Assembly: GCA_002839855.1 (NCBI GenBank)
Contig: PGYV01000005.1
Location: 243,800 to 307,799 of the forward strand
DNA: 64,000 bases
Reading direction: 5' to 3'
Origin: Candidatus Goldiibacteriota bacterium HGW-Goldbacteria-1
GTDB lineage: Bacteria > Oederibacteriota > PGYV01
In this document: piece after piece, positions 25,920 to 34,386 of the stretch
Numbering within the stretch: position 1 is the stretch's first letter
How the letters are laid out: every line of letters starts with the position of its first letter
Notes under the pieces: model-generated
Told to the model about the DNA's origin: nothing
Seen by the model: only the letters and a program-made list of their open reading frames with translations
Database searches by the model: none
Program-made: the position numbers and the translations under genes

Positions 25920-26273
25920 TCATTTCATGTAGTTCATAAAGTCAACAAGTTCCGCGGTAATAAGTTTCTTGTAAATCTTACCGTACTCCTGTTTATTGTC
26001 CCAGATTACCTCGTCAATTATATGCCTTGTATGGGTGTCATCCTGGTCAAGCATTTCAACTTCCATATCATAACCTGTCCTGTGAATCTTTAAAACCTTC
26101 ATTTCTTCAAGTTTAACACATGTGTCTTTAACCTTATTTATCGGAACCTTTATCATTTCTGAAACTCTTGTGCAGTTTATTAACCCTTTGTGATGATATT
26201 TATTGTAACAGATTATTGCAAGTGCCTCATTCGCCGAAAGTACCTCTTTTAACTCTTCGTATCTGTCCCCCAT
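25920..26273 (-). CDS. Small winged-helix-type regulator, family uncertain
   Basis: ATG 26273 is preferred (AAAGGCGG about 9 nt upstream); an in-frame GTG at 26282 would add three residues. The 117-aa product has an N-terminal helical region resembling a MarR/Rrf2-like winged helix (CTRVSEMIKVPINKVKDTCV as a helix-turn-helix at about residues 35-55, then KLEEMKVLKIHRTGYDMEV as wing). The C-terminal tail is acidic then basic. It has no ligand pocket I can recognise. It is monocistronic, with a consensus promoter (26311-26339) and a terminator. A DNA-binding role is inferred from the HTH pattern. Confidence 0.65.
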   Translation of the reverse strand: MGDRYEELKEVLSANEALAIICYNKYHHKGLINCTRVSEMIKVPINKVKDTCVKLEEMKVLKIHRTGYDMEVEMLDQDDTHTRHIIDEVIWDNKQEYGKIYKKLITAELVDFMNYMK

Positions 26274-26310
26274 ATCAACCACCGCCTTTCATTTTTCTCT
26301 CTCTGACTAA

Positions 26311-26339
26311 AGTATACCAGCGGCGCACGAGTTTGTCAA
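26311..26339 (-). promoter_or_regulatory. sigma70 promoter of the small HTH gene
   Basis: On the minus strand: perfect -35 TTGACA (26339-26334), a 17-nt spacer, -10 TATACT (26316-26311); the leader is about 30 nt. Confidence 0.88.
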
Positions 26340-26399
26340 GTAATTTGTAAATATTATATAATCTGACAAAATACCTTACACGATAAAATATTTACTTTT

Positions 26400-27017
26400 T
26401 TAAAGGTTTTTTTTTACCGTTACCCCTTTGTTTTTCTTTTCCGCAAGTTCATTCCATAAAGATACGGCATTAACGTGTATCAGATGCCCTGAAGAAATTA
26501 AATAATTCAATTTTTCCCTTACCACTTCCATAACCAATTCATCAAGTGTTATATTCTTATCTTTTAAAAACCTTTCCCTTAACTTTTTTGACCCAATATA
26601 CCTTCTGCCTGTTTCTATAAAATCAGAGACATATACTATTTTCTGAAGGCCTGTCATGCCTTTTTTCCCCACCGTGTGACTTGCAATGGCGGATAGTATA
26701 TCTTTGTCCGTAATTCCAAAACTGTACTGTGCCATATGAGCCCCTGTCCTGCTGTGAAAAAGCGCGGACAGCCTTGGATATTTAACATCCCTTTTTATTC
26801 CGTGAAGTTTCATATAATTGTGCTGTTCTTCGTGGTCCATATCTTTGGCGCAGTCATGCAAAAGGCATGCAAGCGCGGCTTTTTCAGGATTTTCACCAAA
26901 ACGAAGCGCAAGTTTAACCCCTATTTTTTCCGCCCCCAGCGCGTGTTTGTAAGAGTATTTATTAAGGTGTTTTTTAATAGCCGCCCTTAAAGCGGGCGGC
27001 ACATAACTTTTTGCCAT
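26400..27017 (-). CDS. yqeK: YqeK-like HD-domain hydrolase
   Basis: A 205-aa HD-superfamily protein with the YqeK pattern: YKHALGAEKIGVKLA, the metal-binding ACLLHDCAKDM, SALFHSRTGAHMAQ, then IASHTVGKKGMTGLQKIVYV and DFIETGRRY. YqeK proteins are symmetrical diadenosine tetraphosphate hydrolases giving two ADP. In many genomes yqeK sits beside nadD and rsfS; neither is seen here. It starts 1 nt after the stop of a small membrane-protein gene, so the two are co-translated. Confidence 0.88.
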   Translation of the reverse strand: MAKSYVPPALRAAIKKHLNKYSYKHALGAEKIGVKLALRFGENPEKAALACLLHDCAKDMDHEEQHNYMKLHGIKRDVKYPRLSALFHSRTGAHMAQYSFGITDKDILSAIASHTVGKKGMTGLQKIVYVSDFIETGRRYIGSKKLRERFLKDKNITLDELVMEVVREKLNYLISSGHLIHVNAVSLWNELAEKKNKGVTVKKNL

Positions 27018-27018
27018 T

Positions 27019-27189
27019 TTATCTTATGCTGAATACTATTATTAACGTAATTAAAATCACCGGCACCAGTATTATCGCAAATCTGACAACGGCTTTTACC
27101 GCCCTGTCAGATAATCCTATGCTCTTTACCCTTTGTTCATGAACCGCCATATCCAGTTTTCTTTTTTTTGAACCTTTTTCTTTTTTCAT
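27019..27189 (-). CDS. Small single-pass membrane protein
   Basis: A 56-aa reading frame with start ATG 27189 and a GGAGG-type site (CGGAGGAAATGATATT) just upstream. A Lys/Arg-rich N-terminal tail (MKKEKGSKKRKLDMAVHEQR) precedes one membrane helix (AIILVPVILITLIIVFSI). The gene lies between the sugar permease (30-bp gap) and yqeK (1-nt gap) on the same strand. I do not recognise the family. Its size, basic cytosolic tail and spacing support a genuine gene, with the helix anchoring something near the membrane. Confidence 0.65.
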   Translation of the reverse strand: MKKEKGSKKRKLDMAVHEQRVKSIGLSDRAVKAVVRFAIILVPVILITLIIVFSIR

Positions 27190-27219
27190 AATATCATTTC
27201 CTCCGATTATATTTTTATG

Positions 27220-28152
27220 TTATTCCTGAAGCGATGTGAATACAACGCCTTTCATTATGTGGCGCTGGAAGAAAGCAAAAATTAAAATCGTCGGTATCAT
27301 AGAAAGCGTGACAGCCGCCATTACAATATTCCATGGCTGCCCCTCTTCTATTATTTTGTATATACCAAGCATAAGGGTATATATGCCGGGTTCGTTTGTT
27401 ACAATAAGCGGCCAGAAAAAAGAGTTCCATATATTTACAAAATTCATTATTCCCACCACAACTATAATGGGTTTTGACACCGGCATTATTATATTAAAGA
27501 ATATTCCCGTTTCCGAATAACCGTCAACCCTTGCAGCTTCCACAAAGTCATCCGGAAGCTTGTCAAAGAAACTTTTAAATATGAAAATATTAACCGCATT
27601 GGCAAGCCCCGGAAGTATCAGAGCCCAGTAGGAATTTATAAGGTTAATTTTCATAAGACCGGCTATTGAAAAATCCCTCATATACAGGTAAAGCGGTATG
27701 GCTATGGTTTCAAACGGTATCATGATTGTGGATAGAAACAAAATTATAAGCACCGAATACATAGGCGGCTTTAATTTGGAAAGCGAATACGCGGCCATGG
27801 CGCTTATAATAACCTGCCCTAACACCACACATACAGCCACTATCACACTGTTCATAAAATATAATGTAAACGGGGCTATTTCCCACGCTTTTTTAAAGTT
27901 ATCCAGGCTTAAGTCCGGCTTTGATACAAGCGCCGGCAGCGGGTCATAAATACGGTCAAGAGGAAGCATTGAAGATATAAGCATCCACAGGAATGGGATA
28001 GTTACCAGCGCCGCTCCAAGAAATACAAAAAATCCCCATACAGAATAAATTATCCTTGTCCCCGTATTTTTTAATTCATACTTCGGAAAAAGATAATTCG
28101 GTTCTTCTATCATATATGCCGGCTGTACTTTTACTTTCTTTTTTGTCGCCAT
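27220..28152 (-). CDS. ABC sugar transporter permease (MalG-like)
   Basis: A 310-aa inner-membrane permease with six predicted helices after a 40-residue cytosolic N-terminus. The EAA-type loop is visible as DFVEAARVDGYSETGIFFNIIMPVSKP (only its core considered), the contact for an ABC ATPase. It ends in FAFFQRHIMKGVVFTSLQE, the typical MalG-family end. It pairs with the MalF-like permease immediately upstream (start directly follows that gene's stop) and the binding protein. No ATPase gene is present in the window, so a shared MsmX-like ATPase elsewhere is inferred. Confidence 0.93.
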   Translation of the reverse strand: MATKKKVKVQPAYMIEEPNYLFPKYELKNTGTRIIYSVWGFFVFLGAALVTIPFLWMLISSMLPLDRIYDPLPALVSKPDLSLDNFKKAWEIAPFTLYFMNSVIVAVCVVLGQVIISAMAAYSLSKLKPPMYSVLIILFLSTIMIPFETIAIPLYLYMRDFSIAGLMKINLINSYWALILPGLANAVNIFIFKSFFDKLPDDFVEAARVDGYSETGIFFNIIMPVSKPIIVVVGIMNFVNIWNSFFWPLIVTNEPGIYTLMLGIYKIIEEGQPWNIVMAAVTLSMIPTILIFAFFQRHIMKGVVFTSLQE

Positions 28153-29415
28153 TTACTTCCTCTTTCTGCCAAGGGTGTTCATCCTTAGCAGCGTGATAGA
28201 TATTAGAATCATCAGGAAAAATACGGCTACGCCCGAAGCATACCCGATATCCATATATAAAAATGCCTTTTTATAAATATAAGTGGCTATAACTTCCGAT
28301 GCCCCTTCCGGGCTTCCGTTTGTCATTATATACACCTCTGCAAAAACCTGCATTCCGCTTATCATCTGTATAAATATTACCGTCATTATGACCGGAACCA
28401 TTGACGGCAGTAATATATGCCTTATCTTTGTCCATATGCCCGCCCCAAGCAGCGACGCGTCTTCAAATAATACTTTCGGCACATTCTGCAGGCCTGCAAG
28501 GTATATAAGCATTGCCCAGCCGGTGTTTTTCCAGACAAATACTATCGCAATTGAAAAAAGCACCAGTTTGGGATTTGTAAGCCAACCAATGTGCACCGCA
28601 TCGCCAAAAAGCGACAGGAAAGAATTTATAAGCCCATAACCCTGGTTATACAGCCATTTCCATAGTATTGCGGCAGGCACCGCCGGAGTTAAAAACGGGA
28701 TAAAATACAACACTTTAACAAGGCCGCTTCCCTTTCTCATTTCATAAACGTACATTGCCAGCATAAAAGGCAGCCATGTGCCAAGTATTATTATTATCAA
28801 AGTAAGTATTCCTGAATTTTTAAACGCCTGCCAGAACGAAGCGTCATTAAGTATTTTAATGAAATTTGCGGCGCCCGCAAAAACAGGGCTGTTAATGGTT
28901 TCAAATTTATGTAAACTTATGATAAAAGTCTTTATCATAGGCATCCAGCTGAATAAAAGGAAAAGCAGCAGTGCGGGCAGTATCAGTTCAACTCCAAAAA
29001 ACTTTCTTTTAATTCCAAGCAGTTTAAGCCTTCCTTTTTCTTCTTCTTTAACGGAAGGAATGGGAAGCTGCGGCCTTTTAAATTTACCCGGTGTTATCCC
29101 TTCGCCAAAACGCCTGTATCGGAAAGCTTTTTTTAACTTCTGCGAAGTGGTAAGGTTATCAGGTATTTTAACCGTGTTCTCTCCGGTGCCTTTTACAAGG
29201 TCGCCTGCCGCGGATATTTTAAAGATATTTTTATACTCCTGCTCGGGCTGCGGTTTCTTTATTTTTACCACTTCTGCCTGTACGGGAAGCTTAAATTTAA
29301 TTATGGGCAGTATAACCTCGTCGCCTTTATGGCTGGTTATCTCATCGTGAATAATGCCTTTTATTGCCTCTTCTGACAGGTCATTTCCGACCCTTCTGAA
29401 GATTTCATCACTCAT
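28153..29415 (-). CDS. ABC sugar transporter permease (MalF-like) with long N-terminal extension
   Basis: A 420-aa permease. The membrane part begins about residue 145 (LILPALLLFLLFSWMP) and has six helices, with the EAA loop near VPKVLFEDASLLGAGIWTKI. Residues 1-140 are a soluble, charged, Pro-rich segment (for example KIKKPQPEQEY and FKRPQLPIPSVKEEEKG) not usual for this family, whose members are about 290-310 aa. It overlaps the binding-protein gene upstream by 8 bp. The extension could be cytosolic and contact the ATPase or a regulator; this is inference. Confidence 0.92.
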   Translation of the reverse strand: MSDEIFRRVGNDLSEEAIKGIIHDEITSHKGDEVILPIIKFKLPVQAEVVKIKKPQPEQEYKNIFKISAAGDLVKGTGENTVKIPDNLTTSQKLKKAFRYRRFGEGITPGKFKRPQLPIPSVKEEEKGRLKLLGIKRKFFGVELILPALLLFLLFSWMPMIKTFIISLHKFETINSPVFAGAANFIKILNDASFWQAFKNSGILTLIIIILGTWLPFMLAMYVYEMRKGSGLVKVLYFIPFLTPAVPAAILWKWLYNQGYGLINSFLSLFGDAVHIGWLTNPKLVLFSIAIVFVWKNTGWAMLIYLAGLQNVPKVLFEDASLLGAGIWTKIRHILLPSMVPVIMTVIFIQMISGMQVFAEVYIMTNGSPEGASEVIATYIYKKAFLYMDIGYASGVAVFFLMILISITLLRMNTLGRKRK

Positions 29416-30649
29416 TATATTCCGCCTTCATCTTTTTTTCAAATTCGTAGATTACCTCTTCAAAATCAACTTCCCTGCTGGTAAATATTTTTTCCAGAAC
29501 ACTGCGGTTAAAATCTTCTTTTATCATAGGCCACCTGTAAAGCGGCGGCTCTATATGCGCGTATTCAAACAACCCTTTTATATTGGCAAACTCCGGCATA
29601 TTTATCAGGTTTGTAGCACACGAAAAATCTCCCGGAAAAATAGGCAGTGCCAGATTTTTCATCCTTATGTATTTTCCAAGCTGAGCAGGCGGCGACAGTT
29701 CATACTGAATATACCGCCACGCTTTATCTTTTTTCTCCGGACTAATGGAAGAATTAACTATAAAGGCTTCACCGCCCGCGTGCCACGCCTTTATGCCCTG
29801 AGGCCCTGCAGGCATAGGGACTATTTCAACTGTTTTCATATCCAAACCATAACGCCTTGCCATTACGGGTAGTCGTTTCGCAACCGCAGGCATCATGGCT
29901 ATTTTACCGGTTGAAAAAAGCTGTTCTACATCTGCCTCGTAAAGTATATCCGTGGGAGGCGTAGCCCTGTATTTCCACTTAAGCGCGTGCCAGAATTTTA
30001 AAGCCTGTGCCACGGCAGGTTCGTTTAAGGCAAGTTTGCCTCCGGTAAAAACACTGCCGCCCGCCTGCCATATGAAATCAATGAAATAAAACATATCGGG
30101 CTGAAGCCCTATCCCGTAAACATCACCCATTTTTGAATTTATTATAGCGCTGTATTTTATTATATCATCCCATGTTTCCGGGGCTTTTGTGATTCCGCAC
30201 TTATCAAAAATATCCTTTCTATAGAACATTACCGTGAAAAAAGAGTCATAAGGCACGCCGTATATTTTGCCGTTTATGTCAACAGAATCCCACATTATTT
30301 TGGGCATATAATCCTTCTGTATCCAGTTCTGCGTATAACCGCTTAAATCCGCCAGAAAGCCGTGCTTTGCCATTATAGGAACCGCGGTTATTGGTATTCT
30401 TACCACATCAGGGCCTTTGCCGCTTGCCATAACGCTGACAAATTCCTGCGGTTTATACTCCCTGCTTATGCCCCTGACTTTAATATCCGCATTATTGTTT
30501 TCAAACGACTTTATCCCTTCATTCCATACTTTTTTCTGAAGGGTATCCGCGTCGGCAGGCATATTCCACACTGTTATCTCTTCCGCGTACAGGTAAAATG
30601 ACGCGGATAACAACACCGCTGAAATTATAATTTTAAAAAAGTTTTTCAT
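29408..30649 (-). CDS. ABC sugar-binding protein (family 1 extracellular solute-binding)
   Basis: A 413-aa periplasmic binding protein with signal peptide (MKNFFKIIISAVLLSASFYLYA) and the family-1 layout: ITVWNMPAD strand, ASGKGPDVVRIP, YGVPYDSFFTVMFYRKDIF, then TGKIAMMPAVAKRLPV and WHAGGEAFIVN. Such proteins bind mono- or oligosaccharides. It is the first gene of the importer set, with its stop overlapping the MalF-like gene. No lipobox is seen, so it should be soluble in the periplasm of a diderm. The sugar cannot be predicted. Confidence 0.93.
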   Translation of the reverse strand: MKNFFKIIISAVLLSASFYLYAEEITVWNMPADADTLQKKVWNEGIKSFENNNADIKVRGISREYKPQEFVSVMASGKGPDVVRIPITAVPIMAKHGFLADLSGYTQNWIQKDYMPKIMWDSVDINGKIYGVPYDSFFTVMFYRKDIFDKCGITKAPETWDDIIKYSAIINSKMGDVYGIGLQPDMFYFIDFIWQAGGSVFTGGKLALNEPAVAQALKFWHALKWKYRATPPTDILYEADVEQLFSTGKIAMMPAVAKRLPVMARRYGLDMKTVEIVPMPAGPQGIKAWHAGGEAFIVNSSISPEKKDKAWRYIQYELSPPAQLGKYIRMKNLALPIFPGDFSCATNLINMPEFANIKGLFEYAHIEPPLYRWPMIKEDFNRSVLEKIFTSREVDFEEVIYEFEKKMKAEYNE

Positions 30650-31107
30650 TAAGCTCCTTCAAGTTTTAAAAAAACCTTTTCCACAGCTTCTTCCGGCGTG
30701 CTGCATTTCATAATTGCCGGTATGTCGTAAGTATCAATTCCCGCCACCGGTTTTCCAGCTTTAAGCGCAAAAGCTATTTCAGATAAAGTGCCTTCTTTGC
30801 CGTCTATTGCCACAAATCCGTCCGCGGTGTTTACTATAACCGTGTTTCGGGCTTCGCCGATTCCCGTTGCCACAGGTATGTCCACATATTTATTTGCCGT
30901 ATTTTTATTCTTTGAAGGCAGTATGCCTATTGTGACTCCGCCCTCTTTTTTTGCGCCCTTACAAGATGCTTCCATTACTCCTGCCAGCCCGCCGCACACC
31001 AAAACCGCGCCGCGCCTGGCTATTTCCTGTCCTGTCTTGTATGCAGCATCGTAATGTTTTTTACCGACGGTATTCCCGCCTATAACTCCGATTACTTTTT
31101 TCTTCAA
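30649..31107 (-). CDS. SLOG-type Rossmann-fold nucleotide-binding protein (TIGR00725-like)
   Basis: A 152-aa protein with the LOG/SLOG pattern: VIGVIGGNTVGKKHYDAA at the N-terminus, the nucleotide-binding CGGLAGVMEASCKGAKKEGG, then GEARNTVIVNTADGFVAIDG and GTLSEIAFALKAGKPV. Relatives include LOG phosphoribohydrolases and SLOG sensors of nucleotide ligands; the PGGxGTxxE catalytic loop is altered here to DGKEGTLSE. It overlaps the upstream TPR gene by 4 bp and touches the binding-protein gene, so it is co-translated. The substrate is unknown. Confidence 0.85.
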   Translation of the reverse strand: MKKKVIGVIGGNTVGKKHYDAAYKTGQEIARRGAVLVCGGLAGVMEASCKGAKKEGGVTIGILPSKNKNTANKYVDIPVATGIGEARNTVIVNTADGFVAIDGKEGTLSEIAFALKAGKPVAGIDTYDIPAIMKCSTPEEAVEKVFLKLEGA

Positions 31108-31826
31108 AATTTTATTTCTTTAAGTTTTTCCGCCGCTACAGACGCCCATAAGGTGCCCTTCTTTTCTTCCGCAATTTTCTTGTAAATATCCAGCGCCTTC
31201 TGCTTTTCATTAAGTTTCACATAGCAGTCTGCCAGTTTAAGCTTTACATCAGTGCTGTTTGAACTTTTTTCAAATACCTTTGTGTCCTGCCACGCGTTAA
31301 CTGCTTCCTGATAATTTCCGCTCTGGTATGAAGCGTATCCCCTGCCGCTTAAAGCTTCCGGATACAGCGCACTGCTTTTATATTTCTGAATAAATGTATC
31401 AAAATATTCTATGGCCTCTTTATACATTCCGTTATTGTAATACGCGTTTGCCGCGCCAAGATATGCCGCAGGCGCCTGGCTTGTGCCTTTATATTTGCTT
31501 ATAACTTCAAGATATGTCTGGATTGCTTTTTCATACTTTTCATTTTTTGACCTGAAAAAACCGTACATGGTCATATTGGAATCTTCCACAACAGGCCTGT
31601 TGATATAAAAATTAGCTTCTGACAGCAGCCTTTCCGCTTTTACTTCATTGGTTTTTTTGAAATTCATTATTACAGGAATGGCCACTATTATAATAACCGC
31701 TATAACAGCTGTTATTATAAGGTTTTCAGTATTTTTCGAAGCATACTTTCCTATATTTGATACCAGTTCCGCGAAGTCATTCCTTTTAATCATCTTTCTT
31801 GCATCTTTGTGCTTAATCTTATTCAT
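31104..31826 (-). CDS. Membrane-anchored TPR protein (YfgM/BamD-like)
   Basis: A 240-aa protein with a short basic cytosolic N-terminus, one membrane helix (about residues 36-54, LIITAVIAVIIIVAIPVIMN) and a periplasmic array of about four TPR motifs (for example YEKAIQTYLEVISKYKG, AAYLGAANAYYNNGMYKEA, ALSGRGYASYQSGNYQEAVN, KLADCYVKLNEKQKALD). This topology matches YfgM-like tetratricopeptide chaperones. A role in envelope-protein assembly is plausible, not demonstrated. Confidence 0.85.
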   Translation of the reverse strand: MNKIKHKDARKMIKRNDFAELVSNIGKYASKNTENLIITAVIAVIIIVAIPVIMNFKKTNEVKAERLLSEANFYINRPVVEDSNMTMYGFFRSKNEKYEKAIQTYLEVISKYKGTSQAPAAYLGAANAYYNNGMYKEAIEYFDTFIQKYKSSALYPEALSGRGYASYQSGNYQEAVNAWQDTKVFEKSSNSTDVKLKLADCYVKLNEKQKALDIYKKIAEEKKGTLWASVAAEKLKEIKF

Positions 31827-31859
31827 TAATTTCCTCCGTCATCATGTATGTAGTTTGAT

Positions 31860-32438
31860 TTATTTTAAAAATATTGTCACGCCAAGGTCAATTGTCAGAA
31901 AAGTATTAAGGTCCCCCGTTCCGCCTGCAAGAGAAACATGGTTATAAAGCACTTCCAGATTTGCCGCGAACATTTTGGTTATAGGGTAATTTGCGCCAAG
32001 CCCGAATAAAAGGCCAAAAGAAGTTTCTGATGTCATCTCTACAGTGGTCATATCTGTCTGCTTGGCGTATTTCATTATATACATTCCTATTCCCGCTTTA
32101 AGATAAGGCCAGATAAAAAAATCAGGCAGGTACGGCGCCCATGCCAGTTCCGCGTCAATAACAGATGCCGAAAAATTATCCGGCGCTGTTTCAGCTTTGT
32201 AAGGCACTGAAATAAAATTAAAACCGCCCCCTGCCGAAAACTCCATATCAAAACCTTTTCTCGCGGAAATTCCAAAATTGTAACCCGCGGTTACGTGATT
32301 GGCAAATTCGCCTATCGGATAAGTTACCCCGCCTTTCGCGTTTATAACCCAATAATCAACGTTATACACTTTGGGCGGCGCGGCCATTACAGATACCGCC
32401 GCCAGGGCGAACATAATTAAAAATAAAAACTTTTTCAT
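31860..32438 (-). CDS. Predicted outer-membrane beta-barrel protein
   Basis: A 192-aa protein with signal peptide (MKKFLFLIMFALAAVSVMAA) and amphipathic strand pattern: INAKGGVTYPIGEFANHVTA, ISARKGFDMEFSAGGGF, LLFGLGANYPITKMFAANLE, ending in TIDLGVTIFLK with an aromatic penultimate region. It resembles small eight-stranded OmpA/OmpX-type barrels (outer membrane protein beta-barrel domain). The specific function is unknown. It is co-directional with the PHP and TPR genes. Confidence 0.8.
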   Translation of the reverse strand: MKKFLFLIMFALAAVSVMAAPPKVYNVDYWVINAKGGVTYPIGEFANHVTAGYNFGISARKGFDMEFSAGGGFNFISVPYKAETAPDNFSASVIDAELAWAPYLPDFFIWPYLKAGIGMYIMKYAKQTDMTTVEMTSETSFGLLFGLGANYPITKMFAANLEVLYNHVSLAGGTGDLNTFLTIDLGVTIFLK

Positions 32439-32463
32439 TTATTCCCTCCGCTTAATTTACTTT

Positions 32464-33123
32464 TTAAATTTTTACGCCTTTGCTTCTTAACAACTCTTCA
32501 GAATTAATTATTGCCTGAAGAATCTGCCCTTTATTCAGGCCCGCGTCTGTCAAGACCTGCTCTCTTTTTGCTTTATCGGCAAGGTCCACGGGTGCGTGTG
32601 AGTCTGTATCAAAAACAAGTTTTGCACCGGCTTTTAAAGCAGCCGCAGCCACGTGTTTATTTGTAATATTATGCCCGTTTCTTGCCGTTATTTCAAGGCA
32701 AACGTTATTCTTTGCGGCAAGCGCCGCATCTTCATCTGATATATTTCCGGGATGTGCAAGAATATCCACTTTTGCTTCTATCGCCGCCCTGTTAGAACCC
32801 GGTTCCACCGGTTCTGTCACCGTTTCCCCGTGAAAGACCACCATTTTTGCGCCAAGGGCCCTTGCTTTTTTTACTATCCCTGCCACAAGCACCGGCGGAA
32901 TATGGGTAAGTTCCACACCGGGAAGGCATACTATGTCTTTATATGCTTTATTGGTATCATTGCAGACTTTAGTCAGGCTTTTTATGACACTTTCAAGATT
33001 TGATATATCGGCGTGGTCGGTCAGCGCTATTGCCCTGTACCCTGTTTTTCTTGCCCGCTGAATAAGTTCTGACGGTAACAGTACCCCATCAGAAAAAAAA
33101 GTATGCGTGTGAAGGTCTATCAT
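32464..33123 (-). CDS. PHP-domain metal-dependent phosphoesterase
   Basis: ATG 33123 is favoured (AAGGGG about 6 nt upstream); a GTG at 33129 would add two residues. A 219-aa single PHP domain with metal-binding motifs IDLHTHTFFSDG, TDHAD, FHGETV, LAHPG and a C-terminal DTDSHAP. This is the histidinol-phosphatase / YcdX-like architecture of trinuclear-metal phosphoesterases. It is not fused to a polymerase and no his genes adjoin it, so the substrate is open. It follows tRNA-Arg on the same strand. Confidence 0.9.
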   Translation of the reverse strand: MIDLHTHTFFSDGVLLPSELIQRARKTGYRAIALTDHADISNLESVIKSLTKVCNDTNKAYKDIVCLPGVELTHIPPVLVAGIVKKARALGAKMVVFHGETVTEPVEPGSNRAAIEAKVDILAHPGNISDEDAALAAKNNVCLEITARNGHNITNKHVAAAALKAGAKLVFDTDSHAPVDLADKAKREQVLTDAGLNKGQILQAIINSEELLRSKGVKI

Positions 33124-33165
33124 ATACACCCCTTATATTGATGATTGTGAGGCCTGTATTTTTTA

Positions 33166-33241
33166 TGGTGGGCCCGAGACGAATCGAACGTCCGGCCAAA
33201 AGTTTAGGAAACTTCTGCTCTATCCACTGAGCTACGGGCCC
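33166..33241 (-). tRNA. tRNA-Arg (anticodon CCU)
   Basis: A 76-nt cloverleaf on the minus strand: 7-bp acceptor GGGCCCG/CGGGCCC, D-stem GCTC/GAGC, anticodon stem GAAGT/ACTTT with loop TTCCTAA (anticodon CCT in DNA), T-arm GGACG-TTCGATT-CGTCT, discriminator A and an encoded CCA. It reads AGG arginine codons. It has a promoter at 33267-33294. Confidence 0.97.
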
Positions 33242-33266
33242 ACTATAAACCAAAAAATACTTGTAT

Positions 33267-33294
33267 ATTATATAGAAAAATGGTTTTAATGCAA
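33267..33294 (-). promoter_or_regulatory. Promoter of tRNA-Arg
   Basis: On the minus strand: -35 TTGCAT (33294-33289), a 16-nt spacer, -10 TATAAT (33272-33267), 26 nt before the mature tRNA 5' end. Confidence 0.75.
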
Positions 33295-33313
33295 GAAATT
33301 TATTATATGTTTT

Positions 33314-34246
33314 TTACATCATTGTTGTGTTTTTCATCATTTTAGACCTTAAAACAGAGGCAAAAATAGCAACAGCCAGCACAGAAACAATAACAAGAAG
33401 CGATATAACCGTAGGTATTTTTATATAGTGGGCAATAAGCATTTTAATACCTACAAACGCCAGAATTACAGACAACGCGTATTTCAGATAGTGGAATAGT
33501 TTCATTACCCCTGCTATTGCAAAATACAGCGCCCTTAATCCCATAATGGCAAATATGTTGGAAGTATAAACAATAAACGGGTCTGTGGTAATGGCAAATA
33601 TAGCCGGAATTGAATCCACGGCAAAAATTACGTCAACAAAACTTATCGTCACCAGCACCACAAAAAGCTGGGTAAAATGGTGTTTCCCGTTTTCTATTTC
33701 AATAAAGTTGTGATTTTTATATTCCATTTTCATCGGCATTATTTTTGAAAAAAATCTTACCATAAGATTTTTTGAAGGGTCGTACTCCTCGTTTTTTTCC
33801 GTCACCATCTTTATGGCTATGTAAACCAGAAACACTCCAAAAATATACATTACCCATTCAAATTCCGTGACAAGTTTTATTCCCGCAAGTATAAACGCAG
33901 CCCTTAAAATCATAGCCACAAGAATGCCATAAAACAGAACTCTATGCTGATAAATAGCCGGAACGCGGAAATAATTAAAAACAACTATAAACACAAACAA
34001 ATTATCCACGCTTAACGATTTTTCAATAAGATATCCTGTAAGATAGTCAAGCGCCTGAGCTCTGCCTTCCATAAAAAGTATAAAGACATTAAAAGCCAGG
34101 GCAAGCCCTATCCAGACAAAAGTCCACGCAAGCGACTCTTTAATGGAAACTTCATGGTCCCTTTTATGAAAAACCAGCATATCAACCATTATAAGTATGA
34201 CAACCATTGCGTTAAAACCAATCCACCAAAGCGCGTTGTGTTCCAT
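33314..34246 (-). CDS. TerC-family integral membrane protein
   Basis: A 310-aa protein with about nine membrane helices and the TerC/Alx signatures: IEKSLSVDNLFVFIVVFNYF with an intramembrane acidic residue, FVDVIFAVDSIPAIFAITTD, and an N-terminal VDMLVFHKRDHEVSIKES. TerC/Alx proteins export manganese or serve metal homeostasis at the membrane. It is monocistronic with a consensus promoter. No yybP-ykoY manganese riboswitch is visible in the short leader (about 36 nt). Confidence 0.93.
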   Translation of the reverse strand: MEHNALWWIGFNAMVVILIMVDMLVFHKRDHEVSIKESLAWTFVWIGLALAFNVFILFMEGRAQALDYLTGYLIEKSLSVDNLFVFIVVFNYFRVPAIYQHRVLFYGILVAMILRAAFILAGIKLVTEFEWVMYIFGVFLVYIAIKMVTEKNEEYDPSKNLMVRFFSKIMPMKMEYKNHNFIEIENGKHHFTQLFVVLVTISFVDVIFAVDSIPAIFAITTDPFIVYTSNIFAIMGLRALYFAIAGVMKLFHYLKYALSVILAFVGIKMLIAHYIKIPTVISLLVIVSVLAVAIFASVLRSKMMKNTTMM

Positions 34247-34282
34247 GCTTTTTCTCCTTAAAGCGTTATAAACAATTCAGTT

Positions 34283-34311
34283 ATTATATACTATCGGTAT
34301 TTTTATGGCAA
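34283..34311 (-). promoter_or_regulatory. sigma70 promoter of the terC-like gene
   Basis: On the minus strand: -35 TTGCCA (34311-34306), a 17-nt spacer, perfect -10 TATAAT (34288-34283); AAGGAG precedes the ATG. Confidence 0.88.
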
Positions 34312-34386
34312 TAAGATACGCAGATATAACGTAAGGGGGTAAAAAAACAGCGTTAGAACAGATTATTTAAACCGGTTTTCAGGCAG

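Noticed and set aside
34247..34311. yybP-ykoY manganese riboswitch before the terC-like gene
   Set aside because: The leader is about 36 nt, too short, and lacks the paired aptamer loops.
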